Part shown: positions 23,587 to 36,701 of the stretch, piece after piece
Layout of the letters: each line of letters starts with the position of its first letter
Numbering within the stretch: position 1 is the first letter of the stretch
The notes under the pieces: generated by a model
Told to the model about the DNA's origin: nothing
Databases searched by the model: none
What the model saw: the letters and a program-made list of their open reading frames with translations, nothing else
Position numbers and translations under genes: made by a program
NCBI GenBank assembly: GCA_003996215.1
Contig: QJPP01002912.1
Location: 512,792-576,791 of the forward strand
Origin: Jaltomata sinuosa
Lineage: Eukaryota > Streptophyta > Magnoliopsida > Solanales > Solanaceae
Direction: 5' to 3'
DNA length: 64,000 nt

Positions 23587-24612
23587 AAGGCATCTGGGAT
23601 AAATGCAAATTCAAATAAGAGCTCTATTTATCTTGGGGCAGTCAAGGTTGAAGTACATGAGCAAACTCTAAACTTTTTAGAATTTTTTAAAGGATCTATG
23701 CCATTAAGATATTTAGGAGTTCTTGTCAGTACCAAAAGAGTCTCTATCATCCACTGTCAATCACTTATACAGAAATGCTGGACAGAGTCACATCCTGAAC
23801 TAGTAAATATCTATCATAGTTATTTTCAAGACAAATATTCTGGTCCCAGGTGTTTATATTTTCAAAAAGGTGATCAAATTATTGAAAGTTATATACAGGA
23901 AATTCATATGGGCTGATTCTGCTGAAATGTCCAGAAAAGTACTCATAGCTTGGGAGAAGTTATGTATGTCTCCCACTGCTGAAGGACTTAATTTTATTTC
24001 TGTGCTAATATGAAATAGGGCAGCAATTGCTAAATTCTTATGGAATCTTTGTAAAAAGAAGGATACACTATGGATTCAATGGGTGCATGACTCTTACATC
24101 AAGGTTGATTTATATTGCGAATTACTATTCTGGGAAAATTATACACTAAAGATAGGCTCAACAAATGGGGTATACTGTGATCAAACTTGTTGCTTGTGCA
24201 GTGTGTATTATAAGAGTCATGAGCATTTGTTTTTGCTTGTTCTTTTTCGAAAGAAGTGTGGATGAAGATTTTTGGTTGGCAGGAAATTACAAGACGAATG
24301 GGTAGCTGGCAATATGAACTCAACTGGATGGCATTGTCTCGGCTCATCTGGCAGGAAAGGAATAGCAGGTTATTTCAATAAAGGAGTTCAACTGTGCAGA
24401 TAGTGGTGATAAAAATCATACAAGATGTAGTCTATAAGGGGAGTATGAAGCCAAATCTTGAAAGACAATTAGAGAAGTGGAATTACTATCTCGTGTAATG
24501 CTTAGTTAGGTTTCAGGAAAGTTGTATTAATGGTTGCTAAGCTGTGTTATCATACTTGACTTTTATGTGGTGTAAACGTTTGCTTTGGTAACAAAATGAA
24601 TTAGTTAAAAAA
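23587..24612 (+). pseudogene. 5'-truncated LINE (L1-type) ORF2 3' end
   Basis: The reading begins KASGINANSNKSSIYLG and goes through MPLRYLGVLVSTKR, the conserved part of LINE reverse transcriptases just after the catalytic site. Frame-shifted pieces follow that match the thumb/zf-RVT region: KVLIAWEKLC, RAAIAKFLWNLCKKKDTLWIQWVH, a cysteine pair QTCCLC, then HEHLFL and IWQERNSRLF. It ends with GGTAACAAAATGAATTAG and a short A-run at ~24606-24612, typical of a LINE 3' end. The catalytic N-terminal two-thirds is absent. Its left end coincides exactly with the loss of the neighbouring LTR. Confidence 0.8.
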
Positions 24613-24617
24613 AGAGA

Positions 24618-24986
24618 TATTTCAAAGAAGAATTTAAAATATTTAAAAGTTGTAGAAAATTAAAGTCTAAAATTATTCTAGAAAGGATAGTTTTAGAATT
24701 AAGTAATTGGAGAAATATTTTAAAGTAGAACATTAAATATCTTCTACTAGATTTTTTCATCAATACCTATAAATAGAGGTGGTAATTTGAGTTGTAAGCA
24801 AGTACAAAAAAAATAAGAAGTGAGCAATCAAGTAAAAAATAAAAGAAAGCAATAAAAAGAATTGCTAAAATATGAGTGCATGAAAATATTGAGTGTAAGG
24901 ATTGTAAGATTGAAGTTGATCCTTAGTCCTTACCATGTAATAATAAAATTAAAATTAAAGTTATGAGCAAGTCATTGAACCCAACA
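24618..24986 (+). repeat. Probable copia-type solo LTR
   Basis: An AT-rich stretch with TATAAATA at 24768-24775, AATAAA at 24942-24947 and a CA-type end ACCCAACA near 24986. The layout TATA, ~170 bp, poly(A) signal matches short copia LTRs. The left boundary is uncertain and no internal domain follows. Confidence 0.45.
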
Positions 24987-26547
24987 ATAAATATTTCTAT
25001 ATAATAGAAGCACTGATTTTTCAACATGTGTGCTCTTTGTTATTAGAATTAAAAATTAAGGGTATTTTGGTCATTTAGCTCACCAAACTGATATGTGTTG
25101 CTTCAATCGTCTACATACGTGTCATACATGCTGGCTCATATTCCAATTCAGCTTTAACTCAAAAATCTTGGGGTCTCTGCATCCTCTCTCTCGTGTGCCT
25201 CTTCACTGTGTGTATTAAAATTTTGTTCTCTTATGTGTGAAGAAGACTATGTGCATGTGCGTCTTTTATTTTTATGTTTTTCTTTTTGGGTTAATCTTCC
25301 ATAGCTTCTAATGAAAGAAGACCCAATTTGATTTTTCTTATCTTTCACTAGCCTAGATTGAGTTGCAAGATTTGTAGGATTTACTTTGGGGCTATAAGAA
25401 GTTTCTTGATGGGTTGTGCTTTGGGGTTTCTATATATCCTCGATATTTGTAATGGAAAAACACCCAACTCGATTCTTCCATCTCTCGTTAGGGTAGATTC
25501 AATTACAAGATTTGTAGGGTTTTTTTTTGGGCTATAAGAAATTCTTTCATTTTGGGATATAGAAAACTTACAGGTTAAGAGAGGAGGGAATATAATAATG
25601 GTATTATGTTCTCCTTTATTAAGAGAGGATAGAAGATAAAAAGGGGATTCTATTTCCCTTTATTAAGAGAGGAGGTAAGATAAAAAAAAGGGGTTCTATT
25701 CCCCTTTATTTATCATATATATATGAAAAAATCATAAAGTTTTGATTTTTATCCGATAACTGAAAAGAACACTAATTTCAGTTAATCTTTTTAAAATTAC
25801 TAAATTTTTCATCTTTATAGTTATTTGAACAATTATTGTGTCAAATTTCATTGATTTTTGTAGGATTACACTGATTATGTTGTTGTTCATTGATTCTTAT
25901 TTATGGGATAGTTAAAGCTCAGTTTTTTTGTACTTCAGTAGGTTTCTTGTGTAAATATTAGTAATTATTCTTCTAGCTGCTAAGTTTAGGTAGTCTATGT
26001 CAATAAATTATGTTCTTTTTAAGTAATTGTGGAGTGAGGAGCTCTGTTTGTTTTCTTCAAAAAGGTGTGATTCTTAATGGTGTGTTTTAGATTTCTTGTT
26101 TGGTTTTCTGCCACTATAGTTATTTGAACAGTTCTTGTGTCAAATTTCAGTGGTTCTTGCTTATAGGGTAGTTAAAGCTGGGTAATCTAGTGTGATGCAT
26201 TATGTTTCTTATTTAAATGTTAATCTTTGTTCTTTCCTTGAGCCGAGGTCTATTGAAAATAATCTCTCCACCTTCCAAGGTAAGGTTAAAGTCTGTCATT
26301 TTCAGAGTTCATTGACGTAATAATCAACTGAAATGGATCTTGCTCAGGTAATAATTCAATTCCGCCTTGACTAATATTAGCTTCTCCTGATAGATATAAT
26401 ATGTAAAAGCATACTAATCTTGAAATTAGATTATCCTGAGGCTTGGAAAATCGATTAGATTGTTACTTAGTGAAGATCAAACGTCAATTATATTACTTGA
26501 ACCTTTTATAAATTGTAACCTATACTAACTGTATACACATCATCAAA

Positions 26548-26550
<3 letters not shown>
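24987..26550. other. AT-rich non-coding DNA with local imperfect duplications
   Basis: No coding region seen. There is a ~140-bp imperfect direct repeat at about 25300-25435 and 25440-25560 (shared GATTTGTAGG and GGGCTATAAGAA). A triple repeat at about 25575-25715 contains the hairpin-like AAAGGGG...CCCCTTTATT. Another direct repeat lies at 25815-25935 versus 26110-26190 (CTATAGTTATTTGAACA). Confidence 0.6.

Positions 26551-26589
<39 letters not shown>
26551..26589. repeat. (TA)n microsatellite
   Basis: Uninterrupted TA dinucleotides, directly followed by the Micron-like end at 26590. Confidence 0.95.
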
Positions 26590-26593
<4 letters not shown>

Positions 26594-26594
<1 letters not shown>

Positions 26595-28471
26595 AGGTTT
26601 TCAACCCGGTGATGTGGCGCTCTCTATGGCCAAGAAAAGTATTTATCTTTTTTTTTCCTTTTTTTGACCTTTTTTCTTATTTCTTTCAATTATTTTATTT
26701 TACAAAATCATCTCATTAATTCATACCTCTTAAATTACATAAATTCTACTCTTAATTAATATTAGTAATGCCCATAACTCACAAGCCTTTCATATTCATA
26801 ACCCTCAATAATTTAATGTAAAAGTTTATGGCACCTTAAAATGACACTAATAAAAATCTACTTTAAGCTATATATGATGTTTATTCTATTTTCATTTCTC
26901 CATATTCTTCATTTTTTGTCTCTTTAGTTGGTCAATTTTTTAACTTCTTTGATATGATTTTGCAGATTACAAGAGAGTTATCTACAATGAAAATTGTGAT
27001 GTTCTTGCATAGTTCGGCTTTACGGGGTAATGATTTGATATTCTTAATATGATTACAACTCTTTCTCTGTTGCAATTATACATTTAATATTATTTGTTTA
27101 GATTCTTGATGATATGAATTGAAAATTCCTTAAAATATTGATTTGATTCTTGCCCTTTGCTTCTCTTTGTAGTTTTACAGACCTTTATTATTATTTTTTA
27201 TTTTTCTTCGTACATTTTAGATAATTTGATTATGTTATATTGATAACACAGTCCTTCTTTCTCTTCTTTGTCTCTTTGATTGGTCAACTTTTTGACTTCT
27301 TTGATATGATTTTGCATATTACAAGAGAGTTATCTACAATGAAAATTGTGACATTCTTGCATAGTTTGACTTTATGAGGTAACGATTTGATATTCCTAAT
27401 ATGCTTACAACTCTTTCTTTGTTGCAATTATACATTTAATATTATTTGTTTAAGTTCGTGATGATATTCCTTTATTTTTTTATATTTCTAACACTTGATA
27501 TTATTTTTATATATTTTTTACATGTAAATTTAAGGTTTTCAACCCGGTGACCTGGCGCTCTCTATGGCCAAGAAAAGTATTTATCTTTTTTTTTCCTTTT
27601 TTTGACCTTTTTTCTTATTTCTTTCAATTATTTTATTTTACAAAATCATCTCATTAATTCATACCTCTTAAATTACATAAATTCTACTCTTAATTAATAT
27701 TAGTAATGCCCATAACTCTCAAGCCTTTCATATTCATAACCCTCAATAATTTAATGTAAAAGTTTATGACACCTTAAAATGACACTAATAAAAATCTACT
27801 TTAAGCTATATATGATGTTTATTCTATTTTCATTTCTCCATATTCTTCATTTTTTGTCTTTTTAGTTGGTTAATTTTTTAACTTCTTTGATATGATTTTG
27901 CAGATTACAAGAGAGTTATCTACAATGAAAATTGTGATGTTCTTGCATAGTTCGACTTTATGAGGTAATGATTTGATATTCTTAATATGATTACAACTCT
28001 TTCTCTGTTGCAATTATACATTTAATATTATTTGTTTAGGTTATTGATGATATGAATCGAAAATTTCTTAAAATATTGATTTGATTCTTGCTCTTTGCTT
28101 CTCTTTGTAGTTTTACAGACCTTTATTATTATTTTTTACTTTTCTTCGTACATTTTAGATAATTTGATTATGTTATGTTGATAACACAGTCCTTCTTTCT
28201 CTTCTTTCTCTTCTTTGTCTTTTTGATTGGTTAATTTTTTTTAATTCTTTGATATGATTTTGCAGATTACAAGAGAGTTATCTACAATGAAAATTATGAC
28301 ATTCTTGCATAGTTTGACTTTATGAGGTACTGATTTGATATTCCTAATATGATTATAACTCTCTCTATTGCAATTATACATTTAATATTATTTGTTTGAG
28401 TTCGTGATGATATTCCTTTATTTTTTTATATTTCTAACATTTGATATTATTTTTATATATTTTTTACATGT
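26594..28471. repeat. Two tandem ~938-bp units, Micron-like left end
   Basis: AAGGTTTTCAACCCGGTGA starts at 26594 and again at 27532, and the sequences that follow stay near-identical for the full period. Each unit contains two internal copies of a block starting GATTACAAGAGAGTTATC (about 26963/27318 and 27903/28264). The first ~45 bases resemble the terminal repeat of the element at 41827 (shared GTGGC, GCTCTCTATGGCC-like). No coding capacity. Confidence 0.85.
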
Positions 28472-29392
28472 AAATTTCTCTTTGGAGATGGACATTACAA
28501 GAGTTTATCAGAGTTAACTGTTGATTATGTATAGCTATATAATGTAATCTCATTTTTCTTATTTTATTTATATTTTTCAGATTGAATTGTGTATGGGCCG
28601 TATTTTTGCTTTTATTTGAATAAATTTCATGAATGAGAGAGAAAAAATGAGAAGAAAATAATAATTTATATTTAATAATATAGTATGGAATAGAAAAGGT
28701 AATGTGACATCTCTTTTTGATCAAAAAATACAATTAATTTTTTCTTCATTTTTTAAATTTTTCCCTATTATTTTTTTATTTATGCGCCATATTAAAAAAA
28801 AATTAAAAAAGTCATTTCTAACTCTATTAATCATATTAAATATGTTATGTTAAGAAACTAAAAAGTCATTTGTTTAAATCTTTTTAATGTAAAATTTAAT
28901 AAGTTTTATTTTTTATTATTTTTATAATTTTTTATCATCGTAACCTATAAAATATTCATGACATTATTTGGTATTTCATAAGCCATTAATTTGATTAACT
29001 CAAAAGACTCTCCTTTAGTTCTCTTAATAACACATTCATAATCTTTAATTATAATTATTATAAAATATTTTTTGTTCTTTTTTGTATTTCAACATCATTA
29101 GTTCATGAAACGTGTAATTTGATGTTGTGAGTTTAATCTTTCAGTTATGTTCTTTTTTTATATTCCTACCTAATTATTTATGTACTTAATTTCATATGAT
29201 TATTTTAGTCTTTTGGCACTTCAAGCCTAGACTAAAAAAATAAATAAAAAACAGCAATAAGCAACAATATAATGAAATAGTCGTCATGAGCATGTTAAAT
29301 TCAAGAAGAGATCGTGCCACAAAATAATAACTTTTGAATGTCCTTAAAATTTTCATCAGCAAAGGTAAAAATAAATAAATATCATTGTGTCG
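28472..29392. other. AT-rich non-coding DNA, repeated near 35 kb
   Basis: About 28421-28990 matches 34908-35500 (CTTTGGAGATGGA, GGATAGCTATATAATGTAATC-like, AAAAAGTCATTT). No gene seen. Confidence 0.6.
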
Positions 29393-30389
29393 CGTCCCAT
29401 TTTTCTCGCGAAAAGCGGGTCATCGACGTGACAACTCTTTTAGGATGAAAAAGAGTGAAGAGTCGTCACCTAACGAATTTAAGGCGCGTTCGGGAACCGT
29501 TCTAACTAATTAAATTAAATTTTATTTTTAAGTCTACGCAATCAGAGAATCGGGTAAGGATTCAAGTTACCTCGAAAGGAAGGTATTAAGCACCTTTCGA
29601 GGTCCACAAATGTGGGTCTCTACCGAATTCGTTATTTATGTGGGAAGTATGTGATAAACAAAAGTCGGTTAATAAATTCAAGTAAAAATCTTTTTTTTTT
29701 AAAAAGAAACTGGTAAGCTAGGCTAATTAAATTATTAATAAATCTAAGTGAAAAAAAAAATCGGCGGAAATTACGATTGACATACATGAACGAATAAATA
29801 AGAAGCGAGATAAGCAAGAGAAAAGAATTGACACAAATGATATAAAGAAGATAACTTAATTACTAAGTGACTTAGTTAACTATCCCAAACAAATGGAAAG
29901 AAACAAATTTAGGTTAATTTTAACCTATTCGGATCAGCGCCCGGCTTATTTATCGAAGACAATTCCGAAGACATTGTCGTATTCTGCTCGGGTTAATTTC
30001 CATCATGTCCGTCTATCTACCCACTTAAGTTGGTTATTAAGATTACTATTAACCTAAAGCGCGTACTAAAGAAATAAAAAGTCTAACGTACCTTAGTATG
30101 CCTACCCGTCCCAACTTAATGTCCAAGAGGTATTGGACTTACTGACTTGGATATGGATCTAGACAAATAAAATCTTAGGTATCCTAATTAGACACGGGGG
30201 GGTAAGCGTCATACAGAACATACATGGACTGGAAAACAAGTAGCACATAAATGATCTCACATAAGCCTCACCATCCGTACAATTAACACTTTGTGCGGCA
30301 TGATATATAGCGATGAAAACGTGCAAAACATTTATTAATTAATCCTATGAGCAAGTCGTTTAATGAGGGTCCTATGAACAAAGCTTCTA

Positions 30390-30790
30390 ATTATTTAGCA
30401 TGCTGAAACTAACTTAAGTCCATAAACGACAATTATTTAATATACTAAGACTGATTTTAAACATGCTGAAACTGACTTTAATATGTTGACTTAAATTTGA
30501 CAGATTTAAACATGCTGAAACTAGCTTTAATATGCTGAATTAAATTTAACAGATTTAAACATGCTGAAACTGACAACTAATTGACATGCTGAGACCTTTT
30601 TTAGTCCTATAGTAATCTCTATTTTGACTTGCGAAAACTAATTTAATCATGCTGAGATTAATAAACAAGTAACTTAATATGCTGAAACAGGTTTTAACAT
30701 GCTGAAACTATTTTTAACATCCGAAATGTTAACTATTTTATTTTAAAGATGCTGAAACTGATGTTAACATGCTAAAACGATGGCCAAATA
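30390..30790. repeat. Dispersed ATGCTGAAACT array
   Basis: About ten copies of ATGCTGAAACT or one-base variants, mostly preceded by AAC or TA, at irregular spacing. A ~60-bp unit ending ACAGATTTAAACATGCTG is tandem at its centre. Confidence 0.75.
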
Positions 30791-32789
30791 ATTTAGAAGG
30801 CCGAAATGAATTTGACTTATAGGCGTGATTTCTGATTTTAAAACTTAAAACATGTCTTCTAACAAACAATATTAATACAACTCCTATAGGCATAATTTCT
30901 AACAAACGAGATTAATAGAAATTCTATAGGCATGATTTCTACGGTTTACAATTAAAGCAAGTAGCACGTAGTTTACCCCTCCCCCATAGCAGTCCTCTAA
31001 ATTTTATTATTTATCGAAGTTTATGTAATAAATTATTACAAACCCAAATGAATGAATAAAATAAAGCAGATCTAAAGCTTTGGAGACTCCCAAATCCCAA
31101 GCAACTCTTCACTGTGTAACCATCTTCTAATAGAAACCTGTCAAATATAGCATAGGATTTGGAAGATCCTAGTATGATCCATGAAACTACCCTTGACATG
31201 TCGAAGTTCCTGAGAATCTCATGGATTCTAGGCAGTGCTTATTTCAAGGCATGAGAATACATTAGGACCTCCGTATTCCACAAAATACAACGAAAATAAA
31301 ACCAAGCCAGAACTGAATGTAGTCATGTAAACTAACAAACAACAAGTGTGAAAATAGGAATTAGCCAAAGCATTTTTGGCAAGTAAGAGTAGTTTATGAC
31401 CAAGGCAAAAGAAAACATATCAAATTACAAGAAGCAAAACTTGGTTATAAATCCTACAGGCAGGTTCTATATCGTCTCAGACATTTAAACCCACATAAGT
31501 TAAGAGTACGCACATACTTGCCCTCATTAAGGAAGGCTCGGGATATTCCAAAACATAGATGAACAAAGAAGCATTTAGGCTACGATCAGAAACTAACCAG
31601 TGAATAGTAAACAACAAGAAGAGATTCCAAGTCCGACACTTAGCCGCTAGCTTTGTCAATCAAAGAGAAGCTCTTAATATGTGAGAGATTTTACTCAATC
31701 GAAAGGCCCAATGAATTGGGATTTTCCTATTGGTCCAGGTCATTTCGGGGCAAGCGGATCATTTATGATGAAGAGGATGAGCTTCAAGAGAATGATTCGG
31801 GGTTCTTGCAGAGTGGAACCATGCAGTACCAGACACGAGATAGATCTTCCAAAGAACAAGAGAAGCTCTTAATATGTGAGAGTAGTAGTGAGTAAAATCT
31901 CCCCAAGGTAATGAAGAGGGACCGTTTTTATAGTCAAAGCAAATAATTCACTTAAAGGGAAGAAATAATTCACAGAGTGAATCAGGGAAAAGATTTTTAT
32001 CTCCATTAACAAAGACAGTCAATTTGCCATAACTTGTCACAAAGAAAATAGTAAGTAAGCTATTAAAGAAAAAAAAATCAATCATGGTAATTCTTTTACT
32101 TACACAGATGGGCTGAATCAATTAAGGGTAGAGAATCATGCTAAGTTTACCATACATAAGTTTCATACATATACTAGTACTAAATATGTTCGGACTTAAA
32201 AGGAAGGTCAAAAATCAATGAGCATGAATCAATCATGGACGGTAAAACAAAGCACAATTTACCATAACTGAATAGGTACTTAATTTGAATAGAAGATCTC
32301 ATGCTAAATTGTTATACAATTTCTGAATTAATTCACACAATAAGAAAATATGTCATTTACCATAGCATGTAAACAATCAGTTTGGGAAGGAAAGCAAACA
32401 ATCATGGTTGCATTTTAAGGTTCAAACAAGCTCAATAGTAATAACAGTGCACCCAACAATCGTGTAATCATTTATCTTTCGCACAAATATAGACAGAATC
32501 AACAGACATAAAAAAATTCAGACTAAGCTAGAAATGATGCTTCTTTACGAATTTGAGAAAAGTTGAGCAACTAATAACTACTGAAAGTGATTGAAAACTA
32601 GCAACAAAGTCAGACCCTTTTCAGAGATTTACAGCGAAAACCAAGTTCATATGATAGTCTCAAAGGGACAATTAACACAAAAATACAGGATTCAAGCACA
32701 AATTTGTAGCCAAACTTCACTAATTTCACATCTAATATGCTGATAGAAGAGAAAAGAGACCAAACCCGAAAGAGTTTCATGGTAATCCA

Positions 32790-33499
32790 TAGGGGTGTGC
32801 AAAAACCGGTTTAACTGATAAACCGAACCGATAAAAATATTATTGGTTTATTGGTATTAGGTTATTGGGTTAACGGTTTTTAAACGGTTTTGTAAAAAAA
32901 ATTATTGGGCTATCGGTTCGGTATCGATTTTAAGGTTTTAGTTAATGGTTAAAACGATATAACCCAATAAGATTATATTTAGATTATATTTTTATTCATA
33001 ATTGTATAATAGTGGCTTTAGATTTTAAATATATACCCTATTATTTTTTGCATTTTATAGTTGTTGTCTTAGTGTTGTTATTTTCTTTCTAAAGTCATTG
33101 GTTTGATAGCATTCTACCTATCAGTGTTGCTTTTCTTTTTCAGAAATTGCTACTGTTGCTACTGTATTCAAGTTTTCTACTTAATAAGAAAGAAAATAAG
33201 TTTATTTTAGTAATAACGTATTTGAATTTGCTTATGCTTGTAATTTGTATAGATGTTTATGCATGAAAGTAGTCTATATATGAAGAAGAAAATCAGAGAA
33301 ATCAAAAATATTATAGGAGCATTTTCTTATCGGTTAAACCGATAACTGAACCGTTAAGGACCAAAAACCGATTAACCAAAAACCGATAACGAATATCTTA
33401 TTGGTTTGGTTATCGGTTTTGCATGTTTACAAACCGATAACCGATAAACCAAACCGATAATATACAAAACCGAACCGAACCGACCGATGCACACCCCTA
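32790..33499. mobile_element. hAT-like MITE, 710 bp
   Basis: The ends are TAGGGGTGTGC and GCACACCCCTA. The flanks are GTAATCCA (32782-32789) and GTAATCTA (33500-33507), an 8-bp target duplication with one mismatch. Both subterminal regions are packed with AACCGATAACC/GGTTATCGGTT motifs. No coding capacity. TIR wording and 8-bp TSD fit non-autonomous hAT elements. Confidence 0.85.
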
Positions 33500-34789
33500 G
33501 TAATCTATCCCAAAATGAACCTCAAAGCTTTCAACAAAAATCAAGGTGAGAGTACCGTTTCAAAATCCTCTCGGTCAAACAACAGTTGGCCACAGAAATT
33601 AATGACGAGCCATACACAGTAGCCCCTTCATCAGTTTTCCTCTAGTATTTGTCTGAGACGATGAAGTCTGCAAAGTTTTCGAGATTTCTCGGAGGAACAG
33701 GAAAGAGGAGCTTCGCTATTGTTTGTTTACTGGTGGTTTTCAGGCAGTTCGCCGGTCGCTGCATGGGTTCCGCTGACCAGCGCCGGTGGCGGTGAAGGTG
33801 GGAGATGGGAAAGTGAGGAAAAAAGGGGAGGCATCTTGTTCGTCGGGGTTCGCCGATGGTGTTTGTTGTTGACCGCTTCACCAGCGATGGTGGAGCGGTG
33901 GTGGTTCGCTGGTTGGTGTGAATGGGAGCAGCAGCGGTGGTGGTTTTACCGACCACAGATGAAGCTACAGCGGATGGTGTTCGCGGTGGAGTTCACCGGA
34001 GACAGAGAAGGGGAAAGGAAGAACGATGGCTGTGGAGAATTTTTGTGGTGGTTTTTCTGGTCGGAGATGGTGGCTGACCGCCGGGGAGGCGGTGAAGAGA
34101 GTAGAGAGAGAGAAGGGGGCGGCGATGAAGAGAGTAGAGAGAAGAGGAGCGGAGAAGAGGGAGAGAGGCGGTGATCTGAGAATGGGGTTAGGGTTTGTGT
34201 AGTTTAAAGGGCAAGAAAAGAGGTGGAGTGATCTTGGCCGTTGATCGTGAGATCAAAAGGCTGAGATTTAATCTCAATGGGTCAGGCATATTGGGGCAAT
34301 TGAAATTGAATTTGGTATTTAAGATTAGGCCTAAATTGACTCAATTTAGGCTAGAATTGAAATAAATTTGGTAGAAAGGGACTAGAATTTAAATAAATTG
34401 AGATTGGAAATTGAATTCGGATGGCTATTTAATAAATAAACTACTACGTATATAAAATTTGGTAGATAAAATAATAATTAACGATAATTATCAAAAGATA
34501 AATTATTTTAAAAAAATAAAAATAAATTACGTATCTATATTGTACGTAAAATAAATGACATGTAATATCATATGAAATTTATGATAAAAATAGTAATAAT
34601 AAGAAATGGCTTATACATTTATAAATTATATACGAATTTAAAAAGTGTCAAGATGACGATAAAAGACGCGATTTATTTAGTAAATAAAAGCAATATGCGA
34701 GGAAAATTTAGCTTTAAAAATAAGAATAACTAGTAAAATAACAACCCAAGAAAAATTTAGGGAGATCAAAATTGAGTGTCAACACATTG

Positions 34790-36693
34790 TTAATTTAATT
34801 ATTTTCTTTGCAGTCATTGTTATCTTTTAGACAAAAAAAGGCATTGCTTTAAAATTGCATGACTAAAAGTGTTTTATAATTAGAAATGAGATTATGAAGT
34901 TTTTATATACTCTCTTAGTGGGTATGCTTTCTTTGTTTTTTATATTTCTAGCACTTGATATTATTTTTGTATTTTTTTATATGTAAATTTTTTCTTTGGA
35001 GATGGATATTACACGAGTTTATAAGAGTTATTGTTGATTATGGATAGCTATATAATGTAATCTTATTTTTTCTATTTTGCTTATATTTTTCAAATTAAAT
35101 TGTGTAGAAACCTTATTTTTATTCTTGGATAAATTTTATGAGTGGAAAAGAGAAAAAAAATGAGAAATAAATAATAATTATATATAATAATAAAGTTAGG
35201 AATAGAAAAAGTGATGTGACATTTTCTTTTATCAAGAAATATAATTAATTTTTTCTCCTGTTTTTTTTTTTTTGAATTTTTCTCTATTTTTCTTCTTATT
35301 TTTGTGCTATTTTAAGAAACTAAAAAAGTCACTCTTAACTCTCTTAACTATATTAAACATACAATGTTAAGAAATTAAAAAGTCATTTCTTTAAATTTCT
35401 TTAATGCAAATTTAATGATTTTTATTTTTATTAGTTTCATAACTTTTTTTTAATGTAACCTATAAAATATCTATGACATTATTTGGTATTCCATAATGTA
35501 GTCGTATAAATACATACATTGTAGGACTTTATAGAAAACACATTAAACTTATTATATTTTCGATGCTTATTATATGGAGTAATAATAAAATCAAAATAAA
35601 AAAATGATGTGACACATTTTTTTGATTAAGAAATACAACTTTTTTTTGTGCTTTTCTCTTTTTATATGCTATATTAAATAAAAACTAAAAAGAAAACACT
35701 TATTTAACTCTCTTATTATTTTAAATATATAATGTTAAGAAACTAAATGTTAAGAAACTAAAAAGTCATTTCTTTAATGTAAAACTTAATGATCTTTATT
35801 TTCATTACACCCACAATTTTTCATTATCATAACCTATAAAATAATTTATAGTCATATTGATGACATTAATTGATAATTATATTGTAGTCCTATAGATAAA
35901 GAAATAGTAAGGTTTTGTTAAAATGATCACATTAATTTTTTAAGTTTTTATGTTTTCGATGCTTATTATATTCATATTTTAGTTTGACTCGAAAAATAAA
36001 ATGAAGACTATTCAATGGTGATCGACTTGTGGGAGTGAATGTGGACCAGAGCTCAAAAGATTATGCATTTATTTTATATTTTTTCTTTTATTTTTTAATG
36101 ATTAAGATCGTAAGAATAATGTATTATTTATTTATATATAAGTTCTTTCTACGATTTTATTTTTGTTGTATTTTATATGAATTTTTAATTTTCGTAAGTT
36201 CATAATTTCTTTTGGTTCAAAATATTAACTTATGACTTTGTTCGAAATCTGCTAACCACCATCTTTTATAATCGCGCGAAATGGGGTGCAAGTTCACTAG
36301 TGTATTTGAAAACACAGTTGGTCTACATTCAGCATCAGCAACTTCCTCGAAAGTATAGGATATCATTTTGCTTCTGCCTATGAGTCCAGTCCAGTCTTTG
36401 ACAGGTGAACAATGATTACTGTTACCTTATCAAGTTCTGTAACACAACACCCAATGGGTAGATTAGTTTTTGAAAGTTGTCGGCATTGCAAATTAGTGTA
36501 TGTGAAATAGGTTATTAGGATACTATGAGAGATGTCAAATGACATCAAGAGTGTGTTAGGTATGAATGAGAATGTTTCCAAGCAGTGTTTGGTTAATGTT
36601 TCCAAGCAGTGTTTGGTTACCTTGAAATCTGGAGTACATCCTCCCTCTCCCCCCCTCCCCCTGCCCTTAAAATGTATTCTAATGCCTTCTTCT
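34790..36693. other. AT-rich non-coding DNA with repeated blocks
   Basis: 34908-35500 is a diverged copy of 28421-28990. AAGAAACTAAAAAGTCATTT-like blocks recur at about 35320, 35370 and 35750. The phrase GCGCGAAATGGGG followed by TTCACTAGTG at ~36270-36303 mirrors, on the other strand, ATTACTAGTGAATTTGATCG at ~37903. These could be ends of a decayed transposon, but I see no diagnostic termini. No gene seen. Confidence 0.5.
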
Positions 36694-36701
36694 CTCACCA
36701 G

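Larger units (their letters stand above)
29398..34784 (-). mobile_element. 5.4-kb solo LTR (probably Tat/Ogre type) with 5-bp TSD
   Basis: The plus strand begins TGTCGCGTCCC and ends GAGTGTCAACA, flanked by CATTG at 29393-29397 and CATTG at 34785-34789. On the minus strand the ends read TGTTGACACTC...GGGACGCGACA. From memory this resembles LTR ends of Tat/Ogre-lineage elements, which have very long LTRs. There is no PBS, PPT, internal domain or second LTR, so a solo LTR is the best reading. The G-rich block 33640-34200 corresponds to a CT-rich leader on the minus strand. Open frames there (up to 151 codons) look compositional, not genic. A hAT-like MITE is nested inside. Confidence 0.8.

Noticed and set aside
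33642..34174. Open frames of 104 and 151 codons on both strands
   Set aside because: They lie in the G-rich leader part of the solo LTR, are of repetitive composition (Gly/Arg/Glu-rich) and lack any domain.
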